64,000 nucleotides of DNA from contig NZ_JQCR01000003.1 in NCBI RefSeq assembly GCF_000757885.1, positions 1,860,001 to 1,924,000 on the forward strand, given 5' to 3'. Every line of letters starts with the position of its first letter. The first letter of the stretch is position 1. A model generated the notes under the pieces. It searched no databases. It worked only from the letters and a program-made list of their open reading frames with translations, and was not told the DNA's origin. Below, in pieces: positions 17,508 through 24,696 of the stretch. The translations under genes and the position numbers were made by a program. Source of the stretch: Paenibacillus wynnii. GTDB taxonomy: Bacteria; Bacillota; Bacilli; Paenibacillales; Paenibacillaceae.

Positions 17508-17620
17508 TTCAGCCTCCGAGCCAATGACATTATGACAATTTCTTTGTTCACAATCTTGTCTATTATATCACATGTTTTTTTGTCACGCATCGTGGGTGAT
17601 CCTAGTTTCTTTTACCCTGT

Positions 17621-18163
17621 TTAGGGAGATATGAACTGTTTATTCCATAGATCACTTTCGCTAATCCGAAAACCCATTTTAATCCGATCCGAAAGGGGCG
17701 TATTACCAGTAGAATCAAGCTCTCGCTGCAGCTCGTGTGACCATTCGGTGCGTCTGATATCCCCTGCCAGCAAGAGCCTACGACTTCCTAGCCATTTATC
17801 CTCAACTATCACACGCAACAAAAGCTCGTTCACATTAGGTGTATCTTGAAAAGCGAAGGAAATAACCTTTGACATATCTTTATATATTGCCTCCGGATCG
17901 GGATCATTACTTGTAATCTTCAAATCCAGTGACAGAATATTATTCTCCCAGCCCGCGCTGTCGATGGATAACATCAAAGGCAGAGAACCCAACTGATCCA
18001 CGAGATTGGACTCATCAAGAACCTTATCCCTCCCGCCAATGAAGGTCTCCAGCACCCCATGCTCCCTCTGAAGGACAGAATCCATATCTGCCAGCTTAGG
18101 TAGCATTATAGTAGATGCTGCACTTAGCAGCAGAACAGCACCGATCCACCATCCCCGGTTCAT
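17621..18163 (-). CDS. Membrane-anchored unknown protein, 180 aa
   Basis: The start is set at ATG 18163 (MNRGWWIG), behind GAGGGGGAAGG. A longer frame to 18184 begins inside this ribosome site. Residues 5-20 form a hydrophobic segment, followed by an extracytoplasmic soluble part of mixed alpha/beta character. No known motif was recognised. It lies between mtrB and hepS, downstream of the mtrB terminator, and could be the first gene of the hepS unit. Confidence 0.7.
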   Translation of the reverse strand: MNRGWWIGAVLLLSAASTIMLPKLADMDSVLQREHGVLETFIGGRDKVLDESNLVDQLGSLPLMLSIDSAGWENNILSLDLKITSNDPDPEAIYKDMSKVISFAFQDTPNVNELLLRVIVEDKWLGSRRLLLAGDIRRTEWSHELQRELDSTGNTPLSDRIKMGFRISESDLWNKQFISP

Positions 18164-18233
18164 GGACCTTCCCCCTCTATCCATCGTTTCCGTGTCTTTC
18201 GTCCTTTATACGATTATCATACTTACTTATATT

Positions 18234-18262
18234 TCGAAAAAAAGCAGGCTATGCCTGCTTTT
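18234..18262 (-). terminator. Intrinsic terminator downstream of mtrB
   Basis: The perfect stem GCAGGC-TAT-GCCTGC (18244-18258) is followed on the minus strand by seven T residues. The plus strand also has TTTT after the stem. It closes the mtrB transcript right after its stop. Confidence 0.85.
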
Positions 18263-18510
18263 CAGCTTTCACTCTCCAATTGTCCATGTTTCGTCCAAAT
18301 TTCAGCTTTGCCGCGAATTTTCATTGCCGAGGTATGATCGGTAAATTGAGCGATGAGTACCTCGCCTTTATCCAGCTTTTCCGTATGGTGGAACCTTGTA
18401 TCCAGACCTCGGGTCAGCCCGATTACTTGAACACCGTTTTCTTTCGCTTTGACTACGATATAATCGCTGCCAGTAGGAACGGGGCTGCCGGTATTATTGT
18501 TCTCATTCAT
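18262..18510 (-). CDS. mtrB: Transcription attenuation protein TRAP
   Basis: An 82-residue protein that matches TRAP along its length: DYIVVKAKENGVQVIGLTRG, FHHTEKLDKGE and AQFTDHTSAMKIRG. These include the tryptophan-binding loops and the Lys and Lys-x-Arg residues known to contact RNA in Bacillus. The start is ATG 18510, after GAGGAGGATTAGAG; a longer frame to 18561 lacks support. TRAP forms an 11-mer ring, and a matching 11-triplet target is present before trpE in this window. In Bacillus the gene follows folE (mtrA); here folE is absent and hbs is the upstream neighbour. Confidence 0.95.
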   Translation of the reverse strand: MNENNNTGSPVPTGSDYIVVKAKENGVQVIGLTRGLDTRFHHTEKLDKGEVLIAQFTDHTSAMKIRGKAEIWTKHGQLESES

Positions 18511-18552
18511 CTCTAATCCTCCTCTGAACCTATTAATTCCATTTATGCTTCC

Positions 18553-18583
18553 AAAAAACAAATGCCGCCTTGGAGGGCGGCAT
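18553..18583 (-). terminator. Intrinsic terminator downstream of hbs
   Basis: On the minus strand the stem ATGCCGCC-CTCCAA-GGCGGCAT is followed by TTGTTTTTT. It lies between hbs and mtrB and overlaps the upstream region of mtrB. Confidence 0.85.
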
Positions 18584-18624
18584 TGTTGTTGTAACCAAAT
18601 AAGGAATAGGATATGTAGAAATCT

Positions 18625-18897
18625 TTATTTGATTCCGTCTTTAAGCGCTTTACCCGGTTTGAATGCCGGAACTTTGCTCGAAGGAATTTCGATTTCTTCA
18701 CCAGTTTGTGGATTACGGCCTTTACGTGCAGAACGCTCGCGCACTTCAAAGTTACCAAATCCAACCAGTTGTACTTTGTCGCCGCCTTGTAGAGCTCCCG
18801 TAATGGCTTCGAATACTGCATCTACTGCTTTGGTAACATCTTTCTTGGGAAGTTCAGTTGCTTCCGTTACTGCGTTGATCAAATCTGATTTGTTCAT
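18625..18897 (-). CDS. hbs: DNA-binding protein HU
   Basis: A 90-residue histone-like protein with the complete HU fold: MNKSDLINAVTEATELPKKD, the arm region GFGNFEVRERSARKGRNPQT, and a C-terminal PAFKPGKALKDGIK. HU binds and bends DNA in the nucleoid and is essential in Bacillus. A strong GGGGAGGTGAGAAG ribosome site suits an abundant protein. Promoter and terminator are both visible, so it is probably monocistronic. Confidence 0.97.
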   Translation of the reverse strand: MNKSDLINAVTEATELPKKDVTKAVDAVFEAITGALQGGDKVQLVGFGNFEVRERSARKGRNPQTGEEIEIPSSKVPAFKPGKALKDGIK

Positions 18898-18958
18898 GTC
18901 TTCTCACCTCCCCGACCAATATGTTGCAATATCACTCACTGTTTCCGTTTCAGCGTAA

Positions 18959-18987
18959 AATATACGTGATAATCCCGCTACAAGCAA
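18959..18987 (-). promoter_or_regulatory. SigA-type promoter of hbs
   Basis: TTGCTT (18982-18987), a 17-nt spacer and TATATT (18959-18964) lie about 60 nt before the hbs start on the minus strand. The rest of 18898-19249 holds no gene; it contains only this promoter and the spoIVA downstream hairpin. Confidence 0.55.
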
Positions 18988-19161
18988 GACTCTGGCGCCC
19001 AGTGACCCTGAAGCGCAACAAACTTATAGTAATACAGCGCAATCATAATTTCAAGGCGTTACTTAAAAAAGGAGTAGAAAGTATCAACTTTCCGGTAATA
19101 TATCACTGATTTCTTAGACCTATACTTCCAAAAAACGCAAATCGCTGCGCAAACCGCAACA

Positions 19162-19203
19162 AGAACAAGCCAGCCCCCAATACCCCAGAGACTGGCTTGT
19201 TCT
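19162..19203 (-). terminator. Hairpin downstream of spoIVA, possible terminator
   Basis: A perfect 12-bp inverted repeat AGAACAAGCCAG / CTGGCTTGTTCT encloses an 18-nt loop, about 46 nt after the spoIVA stop. The following tract on the minus strand (TGTTGCGG) is not T-rich, so termination strength is uncertain. Confidence 0.5.
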
Positions 19204-19249
19204 ATAGTTTTCACATCACATCTTTATCGTGCGTGAAGCTATCTCATTC

Positions 19250-20728
19250 TTACAGGATAATAGCGATCAAACCGCCTGAGCCCTCATTAATAATACGTCC
19301 AAGAGTTTCCTGAAGCTTGTAGCGGGCATTATCTGGCATCATGGCAATCTTACCTTGAATGCCTTCACGGACTATGGAATGCAGGGATCTTCCAAAAATA
19401 TCGGATTCCCAAATCTTGATCGGGTCGTTCTCGAAATCCTGCATCAGGTACCGTACCAGCTCTTCACTTTGCTTCTCGGTTCCGATAATCGGTGAGAACT
19501 CCGATTCTACATCAACACGGATCATATGAATGGATGGGGCTGTCGCTTTCAAACGTACCCCGAAGCGTGAGCCTTGGCGAATCAGTTCCGGTTCATCCAG
19601 TGCCATTTCCGCCAGCGAAGGGGCTGCAATTCCATAGCCGGTGGTCTTGACCATCTCAAGCGCTTCCGCAAACCGGTCATATTCGCGTTTGGCGTGCGAG
19701 AATTCCTGCATTAATTGCAGCAGGTGATCCTTGCCGCGGATCTCTACGCCTACGACTTCCATCAATACTTGATCATAGAGCTCTTCTGGAGCGTATAGAT
19801 CAATTTCCGCTACTCCCTGACCCATATTCATTCCGCTTAGGCCGGCTCTGTCAATGAATTCATACTCTGAAAATTGCGCTACAAGACGGTCTACATCCCG
19901 CAGGCGGCGGATATCCTTAACGGTATCACGAACAGAGTTTTCGTAGCTGCTGCGCAGCCAATGATTCTCATCCAGCACCATGACCCAACTAGGCAGGTTA
20001 ACATTAACCTCGTGTACCGGGAACTCATAGAGCACCTCGCGAAGTACCCCGGTAACATCATCCTCAGTCATATTCGCAGCACTAAGCGTCATAACCGGAA
20101 TATCATACTTCGCAGCAAGTTCTCCGCGAAGCTGCTGTGCTTCTTCGCTGCGTGGTCGAGTGGAGTTAATGACAAGTACGAAAGGCTTGCCGACCTCTTT
20201 AAGCTCCGCGATCACACGCTCTTCAGAATCCACATAAGAACTACGGGGAATCTCAGCAATCGTACCGTCAGTAGTAACTACTACTCCCAGTGTTGAATGT
20301 TCCTGAATAACCTTACGTGTGCCGATTTCTGCTGCTTCCTGGAACGGGATGGGTTCTTCGAACCATGGGGTTGAGATCATCCGCGGTCCATTTTCATCCT
20401 CATAGCCTTTGGCGCCATCTACAGCGTAGCCTACACAATCTACCAGCCGTACATTCACCTCAAGCCCTTCCGCCACCTTGATTTGAACAGCGTTGTTAGG
20501 GACGAATTTCGGTTCCGTTGTCATAATGGTTTTGCCTGCCGCACTTTGTGGAAGCTCATCTATTGCCCGTACACGATCTGCTTCATTCGTAATGTTAGGC
20601 AATACAATCGTCTCCATAAAACGTTTAATGAATGTTGATTTTCCCGTGCGGACCGCGCCGACGACTCCAAGATAAATGTCTCCGCCGGTTCGCTCGGCAA
20701 TGTCCTTGAAAATATCCACTTTTTCCAA
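19250..20728 (-). CDS. spoIVA: Stage IV sporulation protein A, coat morphogenesis ATPase
   Basis: A 492-residue protein, the Bacillus length. It begins VDIFKDIAERTGGDIYLG and has the Walker A loop GAVRTGKST near residues 24-32. SpoIVA polymerises on the forespore surface as the base of the spore coat. The start is placed at TTG 20728. An upstream in-frame ATG at 20746 is part of the AGGAGGGG ribosome site and would add six unmatched residues. It precedes hbs and mtrB as in Bacillus. Confidence 0.96.
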   Translation of the reverse strand: MEKVDIFKDIAERTGGDIYLGVVGAVRTGKSTFIKRFMETIVLPNITNEADRVRAIDELPQSAAGKTIMTTEPKFVPNNAVQIKVAEGLEVNVRLVDCVGYAVDGAKGYEDENGPRMISTPWFEEPIPFQEAAEIGTRKVIQEHSTLGVVVTTDGTIAEIPRSSYVDSEERVIAELKEVGKPFVLVINSTRPRSEEAQQLRGELAAKYDIPVMTLSAANMTEDDVTGVLREVLYEFPVHEVNVNLPSWVMVLDENHWLRSSYENSVRDTVKDIRRLRDVDRLVAQFSEYEFIDRAGLSGMNMGQGVAEIDLYAPEELYDQVLMEVVGVEIRGKDHLLQLMQEFSHAKREYDRFAEALEMVKTTGYGIAAPSLAEMALDEPELIRQGSRFGVRLKATAPSIHMIRVDVESEFSPIIGTEKQSEELVRYLMQDFENDPIKIWESDIFGRSLHSIVREGIQGKIAMMPDNARYKLQETLGRIINEGSGGLIAIIL

Positions 20729-20927
20729 AAGAGATCCCCTCCTCATATTACTCCGAAGAAAAAATGCCTGAAGAGCATCGACTTCGCGTTCCGCCGGCTT
20801 TCATGACCTGTTAGGGACATTAACCGGGCTTTGCGTATGTCCGCCCGAAGCTTAGCCGCTTACGATGACGGAACGTACTGCCCCGCGCTAAACTCCGAAT
20901 GCTCGGACATGCATTTGGACTAGTATC

Positions 20928-20955
20928 ATCATATGTATCCAGTACGAAATTATGA
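20928..20955 (-). promoter_or_regulatory. Candidate SigE promoter of spoIVA
   Basis: On the minus strand TCATAATT (20948-20955) is followed by CATATGAT (20928-20935), with 12 nt between the two boxes. It loosely resembles the mother-cell SigE pattern of an ATA-containing -35 and CATAnnnT -10. spoIVA is a known SigE gene in Bacillus. The site is 200 nt from the start codon, so this remains a weak prediction. Confidence 0.3.
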
Positions 20956-21221
20956 CCTGCAATTGCGCAATTTGAATTATGAATTTCCAATGAGGTAGTA
21001 GTGTACGCATGCAGTCGTAGAGCGCCCGGAACCTTTCTCATCAATCATATGAGGACGGGATCTTGAAAAGAACTACTATTTATGGCGCGACCTAAAGAAG
21101 TCGCATTATGAGATGAACTTAACATTTATCTATTTTAGGTTTGGGCCGTAACTGCGGTGAATGTTGGACTTCCAACCGCTGTTGTCGTAAGACTTTCTGG
21201 ATTTATACCGCTATTAGCGGA

Positions 21222-21310
21222 TGAAATCCGGAGACAGCTTATGCTTTCGAAGCGAGCTTTCCTACGGAAATCTTTCGGCCGGACGCTACCGCTTTTCCAG
21301 TTCCAAAATC
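21222..21310. repeat. Degenerate intergenic element, copy B
   Basis: The core CTTATGCTTTCGAAGC is shared, with two mismatches, with the gap before aroC (copy A). It is followed by CGAGCTTTCCTACGGAAATC and a pyrimidine-rich tail. The stretch has no coding signal. The relation to copy A beyond the core is weak. Confidence 0.3.
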
Positions 21311-21483
21311 CCCCTCCGTTACTACATTCCTTTGTCAGTTTTTCAATTTCAATCAATATAGTTCCTAAAAATAAATAGTAATCTCTGAAGGCCCTTTTCA
21401 ATTTAACCCGTGCTGTCACCCCAGTTATATAACACTGATTGGTTAGTGTTGGACAATACGGTGGGAGAACAGTTAATTGGGCA

Positions 21484-21520
21484 AAAAAATAAGCTGACCC
21501 TAGTTTATAGGACCAGCTTT
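21484..21520 (-). terminator. Intrinsic terminator of the YphF-like lipoprotein gene
   Basis: On the minus strand AAGCTGGTCCTATA / AACTAGGGTCAGCTT forms an imperfect stem, followed by ATTTTTTTG, 30 nt after the gene's stop. Confidence 0.75.
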
Positions 21521-21550
21521 TTAGCAAATCACGTCTACTCATATCCGTCC

Positions 21551-22303
21551 TTAATTAGGCGCCTGAGGGACTGGCTGTTCATTGATCCACAGATAAGGCA
21601 AGGATTTAACAGGAACATAATAGGAAGCCAGCTCCAAATCTAGCCTTAAATCTGCTGTTTGCTTCTGTGGGCCTCCATTTTTATTAATAACGGTCATAAT
21701 GTCAAAAACATAATCAACGTAAACATTTCCGTTTTTATCCATAATAAACGGAATTTCCTGACCTGAATATACACTGGACAGCTTAATCGTTGCGGTTCCC
21801 GCTTTTTTCGAGTCAATCGAATAAAGCCCTGGATAAATCTCTTCCCCAACGGGAAGACCGCCCCCATGAGCAGACTTAAACCGAGTTACTTGAAGCTGTA
21901 CGTCGTTTACCTTCTGAACCGTCTCAAGATCCATTACTTTTACGGTCGGGTTGCTCTCTTCATTTAAAATAAGAAAATATGCACTTCCACCCTTCTCAAA
22001 TGCTGTGGCTGGAATGTCATCCACATATCCCTTTTTATTCAACATGTCAAGATCAATTCGAAATTTTTCATATCTTGGAGTGGTTATCTCCGCATTGATT
22101 ATAGGCAGAACGCCTTCTTCTTGTTTGTAATCATCCACAGCCGATTGAATCCTTTTCACACTTTCGCGGTAATTAACCGTAGACCGACCTTCTTCTTTAT
22201 TCGGGTACAGACATCCAGAGAGTGAAAAGGTCAGAAAGAGCAGTGCACTCATCATAAGTAGGCTGCGGGTCGGGAATTTCCTCTTCGCTCGTATGTATCT
22301 CAT
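21551..22303 (-). CDS. YphF-like lipoprotein, 250 aa
   Basis: The start is at ATG 22303 (MRYIRAKRKF) after AGAGGGGGGC. A lipoprotein signal follows: a basic N terminus, a hydrophobic stretch, and the lipobox LSGC near residue 30. The mature part has no motif I recognise. The position next to spoIVA matches Bacillus yphF, a lipoprotein of unknown function; the orthology is inferred from synteny and length. Confidence 0.75.
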   Translation of the reverse strand: MRYIRAKRKFPTRSLLMMSALLFLTFSLSGCLYPNKEEGRSTVNYRESVKRIQSAVDDYKQEEGVLPIINAEITTPRYEKFRIDLDMLNKKGYVDDIPATAFEKGGSAYFLILNEESNPTVKVMDLETVQKVNDVQLQVTRFKSAHGGGLPVGEEIYPGLYSIDSKKAGTATIKLSSVYSGQEIPFIMDKNGNVYVDYVFDIMTVINKNGGPQKQTADLRLDLELASYYVPVKSLPYLWINEQPVPQAPN

Positions 22304-22349
22304 CGTGTCAAGCCCCCCTCTTCTGTTATCCTTCAATTGACATAGTGTC

Positions 22350-22718
22350 CTACCACAAATCTTCTTCCTCTCCACGCCGTGCAGCCTCCAACTTACGGCG
22401 AACTGCGGCCTTTAAGGGATCTTCAGGAACAATAACGGTAACATTATCCCACACGGCTGCCTGGCAGGCCAAACGTACTCCCTCATGCAGTAAGCTGCCG
22501 AGCTTGCGGCGTTCTGCATCGCCCGCAGGACGAACTGCTGCCGCATCCTGTCCTTCTATCCTTACCTTACACATAAGACAGCCTGCCTTACCTCCGCAGC
22601 GTGTGGTAATGGCTACACCGGCCTTACGGGCAGCCTCTAAAAGCGTCACACCCCGGGGCACAACAGCTTTTCGGTTATCCGGCTGAAATATTACGGTCAA
22701 ACCCTGTTGAGATTTCAT
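22350..22718 (-). CDS. 2Fe-2S ferredoxin, 122 aa
   Basis: The protein carries cysteines 41, 47, 50 and 85 in the pattern CX5CX2C...C (TTRCGGKAGCLMCKV and RLACQ), the adrenodoxin-like spacing of a 2Fe-2S cluster. A charged C-terminal tail of about 25 residues (ARRGEEEDLW at the end) extends past the usual fold. It is the downstream member of a pair of ferredoxins that flank a nucleotidyltransferase-like gene. The electron partner is unknown. Confidence 0.88.
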   Translation of the reverse strand: MKSQQGLTVIFQPDNRKAVVPRGVTLLEAARKAGVAITTRCGGKAGCLMCKVRIEGQDAAAVRPAGDAERRKLGSLLHEGVRLACQAAVWDNVTVIVPEDPLKAAVRRKLEAARRGEEEDLW

Positions 22719-22735
22719 GATGTCATTTTCCTTTC

Positions 22736-23350
22736 CTAGACGAGAGACAAAGATACAGACAGATGCTGTTCAAGTAAACGCAAGTGGGACTCCTCCAATG
22801 TATTGCGTTGGGACAAAGACTGCAGCAGCGGTAAATGGCTTGCCAAATCCATTCTCATTACCGCAGCTATGCTTTCATAGCGGTCACTTCTGCCTCGTAG
22901 AATATTGAACACAAATTCATGAGCCAAGGGCATTAACCGCAGATATCCTATACCTTCAAAATAAGTAAGGGGGGCATCTTTTAGCAATAGGCTTGTCTCA
23001 ACTATATATTGTGAATAACCGGAACAAATCTTGAAGCCGCATACCAGTTCAATAGGATAAGTTCCAAACCTGTAATGACTCATAACGGAGAAACAATCCT
23101 TGCTGTAGTTTTCCTCTGGGTGATCAAGAGACCAATGACTTAAAGCATTATGCAGAGAATCGGTCTCTCCCAGATCGGCATACAAATCTATATCACGAGG
23201 CGGTCTTGCCAGAGGTACATTATGAAGCAGCAGCCCGCAGCTTCCTCCCAGCAACCACAAGGATGAGTTCCCCATCCTATCCATGCTCAATAAATTGCAT
23301 ACACTCTTCAACGTTTCACGTAGCTCAGGTGGCATCTCTGCAGCAGCCAT
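22736..23350 (-). CDS. Nucleotidyltransferase-fold protein, 204 aa
   Basis: The start is placed at ATG 23350, 9 nt after GGAG; the frame is open up to 23386. The segment LWLLGGSCGLLLHN followed by PPRDIDLYADL (GGS at 35-37, Asp 53 and 55) is the signature of the polymerase-beta-like nucleotidyltransferase superfamily. The third carboxylate could be in YPIELVCG. Substrate is unknown; AbiEii-like and tRNA-type enzymes share the fold. It lies between two ferredoxin genes, 17 and 56 nt away. No antitoxin-like partner is visible. Confidence 0.65.
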   Translation of the reverse strand: MAAAEMPPELRETLKSVCNLLSMDRMGNSSLWLLGGSCGLLLHNVPLARPPRDIDLYADLGETDSLHNALSHWSLDHPEENYSKDCFSVMSHYRFGTYPIELVCGFKICSGYSQYIVETSLLLKDAPLTYFEGIGYLRLMPLAHEFVFNILRGRSDRYESIAAVMRMDLASHLPLLQSLSQRNTLEESHLRLLEQHLSVSLSLV

Positions 23351-23406
23351 ACCCTCACACTCCATTTCTACAAAATAACAGCTCAATTGTTATGAGTTAC
23401 CTCTTG

Positions 23407-23709
23407 TTAGAAATACGTTTTGTTCAGCGCTATAAGGATTCCTGGTGTCTTTATAATTGCCTGGCAAGCCAAGCGATAGCCTTCTTCCAATTCCTCAGGA
23501 TCAAGGCGTCTCTCTTCAGCTTTAGTTGGAGCTTCCAGAAGCTCTGCTCCGGCCTCCATATAACAACGACAGCGTGCGCATGTCCCGCGTGTACACAGGT
23601 TTTGCCAATCCACACCGTGCTTCAAGGCATGTTCCAAAAGGGTACTGCCCTGCTGAGGCTGAACTTCTTTGGTTACCGTTTTACCTTTTAATATTAATAA
23701 TCCGTCCAT
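23407..23709 (-). CDS. 2Fe-2S ferredoxin, 100 aa
   Basis: Cysteines 39, 44, 47 and 82 give CX4CX2C...C (NLCTRGTCARCRC and RLACQ), the plant-type 2Fe-2S spacing, with an extra Cys at 49. The length is normal for the fold. It differs in cluster spacing from the second ferredoxin 690 nt downstream, so the two are not a recent tandem duplication. Confidence 0.88.
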   Translation of the reverse strand: MDGLLILKGKTVTKEVQPQQGSTLLEHALKHGVDWQNLCTRGTCARCRCYMEAGAELLEAPTKAEERRLDPEELEEGYRLACQAIIKTPGILIALNKTYF

Positions 23710-23751
23710 TTCCGCCCCCTTTCAGCATAGCCTGTAGTCTCTTGTAAGGGC

Positions 23752-23931
23752 TCACATAATAGAAGCCACTCCGCCTAAAAAGCCAATGATCATCGTTACA
23801 AAAGCAACTACGGACAATACTACTCTGATCACGCCTTTTGTTTTACTGCGGGCAAAAGTAATTAGAAAAACAGACACTCCCATAATCAAAATTGCGACTA
23901 GGGACAACCACATTTTTGCCATTGGATCCAT
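23752..23931 (-). CDS. Small membrane protein, DUF2768/YphE-like, 59 aa
   Basis: The start is ATG 23931, 8 nt after AGGGGGGAT; a TTG at 23937 is too close to that site. Two hydrophobic helices (about residues 8-26 and 34-57) with a basic loop SKTKG fill the protein. Bacillus YphE, a DUF2768 peptide, sits in the same spoIVA-gpsA interval, which supports the call. Function is unknown. Confidence 0.7.
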   Translation of the reverse strand: MDPMAKMWLSLVAILIMGVSVFLITFARSKTKGVIRVVLSVVAFVTMIIGFLGGVASIM

Positions 23932-24083
23932 GGTCAAATCCCCCCTAAGCTGTTTTATATAGTGAACATCATATCATAAACCCCATTTCATTTTCTTTAC
24001 AGAACGTTCAAAGATATAATATTTTTCACAAAAAAAAAAGAACCCACATCGGCTGCAGGCTTAGCATTAGATCATATGACAGC

Positions 24084-24278
24084 TTAATTTAGGGTCTGCT
24101 TTGCGAATTCATCTAGAACTACAGTCATCCCATCCCCAAAGTATATTAAAATGGAATGCGTAGCGCCTGATTGGTCTCATACTTTAATTTTATTGACATC
24201 ACCGTTTTTAATCATTTTAATATATTCTTTACTGTAATCAATGGCCTTTTGTTCTCTTGCTGTTAATATTTTCCACAA
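24084..24278 (-). pseudogene. Remnant of an unknown gene with an in-frame stop
   Basis: One minus-strand frame reads LTAREQKAIDYSKEYIKMIK then NGDVNKIKV, a TGA, and then DQSGATHSILIYFGDGMTVV and LDEFAKQTLN before TAA. Both halves look protein-like and share a frame, as if one codon had become a stop. There is no start codon with a ribosome site, and the upstream side runs into the spoVIF terminator. It is best read as the 3' end of a lost gene. The family is not recognised. Confidence 0.45.
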
Positions 24279-24282
24279 CCTA

Positions 24283-24336
24283 TAAAAAAAGAGGAAAGAG
24301 AACCGGTAAAATTCTGTCCGATTCCTTTTCCTCTTG
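24283..24336 (-). terminator. Intrinsic terminator downstream of spoVIF
   Basis: On the minus strand AAGAGGAAAAGGAATCGG pairs with CCGGTTCTCTTTCCTCTT around an 11-nt loop and is followed by TTTTTTTA. It lies about 18 nt after the spoVIF stop. Confidence 0.85.
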
Positions 24337-24353
24337 TCTTACACTACATCAAG

Positions 24354-24629
24354 CTATTTTTTTAGCATCATTTTCATTAACGTTTCCATGGTACCTGCCC
24401 CGGCTCCGCCCTTTTTAACCGTGTTGATAATATCCTGAATGGTATCCTCACTGACAGGTACTTTAGCCATTGCAGATACTTGTTTGATTAACTGGCGGAG
24501 CTGGGCTTCATTTTGCATCGTCCCCGGCTTGACCGTACTGGCCAGCTTTTTGACGGCGCCTTCCGTAATATTCTTACCCGCTTTTTTGTTAATGGCGTTC
24601 AACGCATCTTTGGAAAAATTTTTGCTCAC
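24354..24629 (-). CDS. spoVIF: Stage VI sporulation protein F-like, 91 aa
   Basis: A small helical protein (SKDALNAINKKAGKNITEGA, RQLIKQVSAMAKVPVS, and a C-terminal METLMKMMLKK). Length and pattern fit SpoVIF, a late sporulation factor needed for coat assembly in Bacillus. In Bacillus subtilis the gene lies elsewhere, so synteny gives no support. It is probably monocistronic, with a terminator directly after it. Confidence 0.7.
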   Translation of the reverse strand: MSKNFSKDALNAINKKAGKNITEGAVKKLASTVKPGTMQNEAQLRQLIKQVSAMAKVPVSEDTIQDIINTVKKGGAGAGTMETLMKMMLKK

Positions 24630-24696
24630 TTTTCATCCCTCCTCCGTCAATCCCCACTAACAACATATGAGAATCTCCGGTAAAAGGTGAAAGAGC

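Larger units (their letters stand above)
20729..21483. other. Gene-free interval upstream of spoIVA
   Basis: About 750 nt between spoIVA and the terminator of the lipoprotein gene contain no convincing reading frame. One open frame of 135 codons on the minus strand (21135-21542) lacks a ribosome site and overlaps a terminator. The interval holds a candidate SigE promoter and an element resembling the repeat at 10.77 kb. Its length is unusual for this gene-dense strand. Confidence 0.6.

Noticed and set aside
21135..21542. 135-aa minus-strand frame upstream of spoIVA
   Set aside because: It has no ribosome site, runs across the terminator of the neighbouring gene and shows no recognisable fold.
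22736..23350. Toxin-antitoxin (AbiEii-like) interpretation of the nucleotidyltransferase-fold gene
   Set aside because: No AbiEi-like or other antitoxin-like gene is adjacent; both neighbours are ferredoxins.
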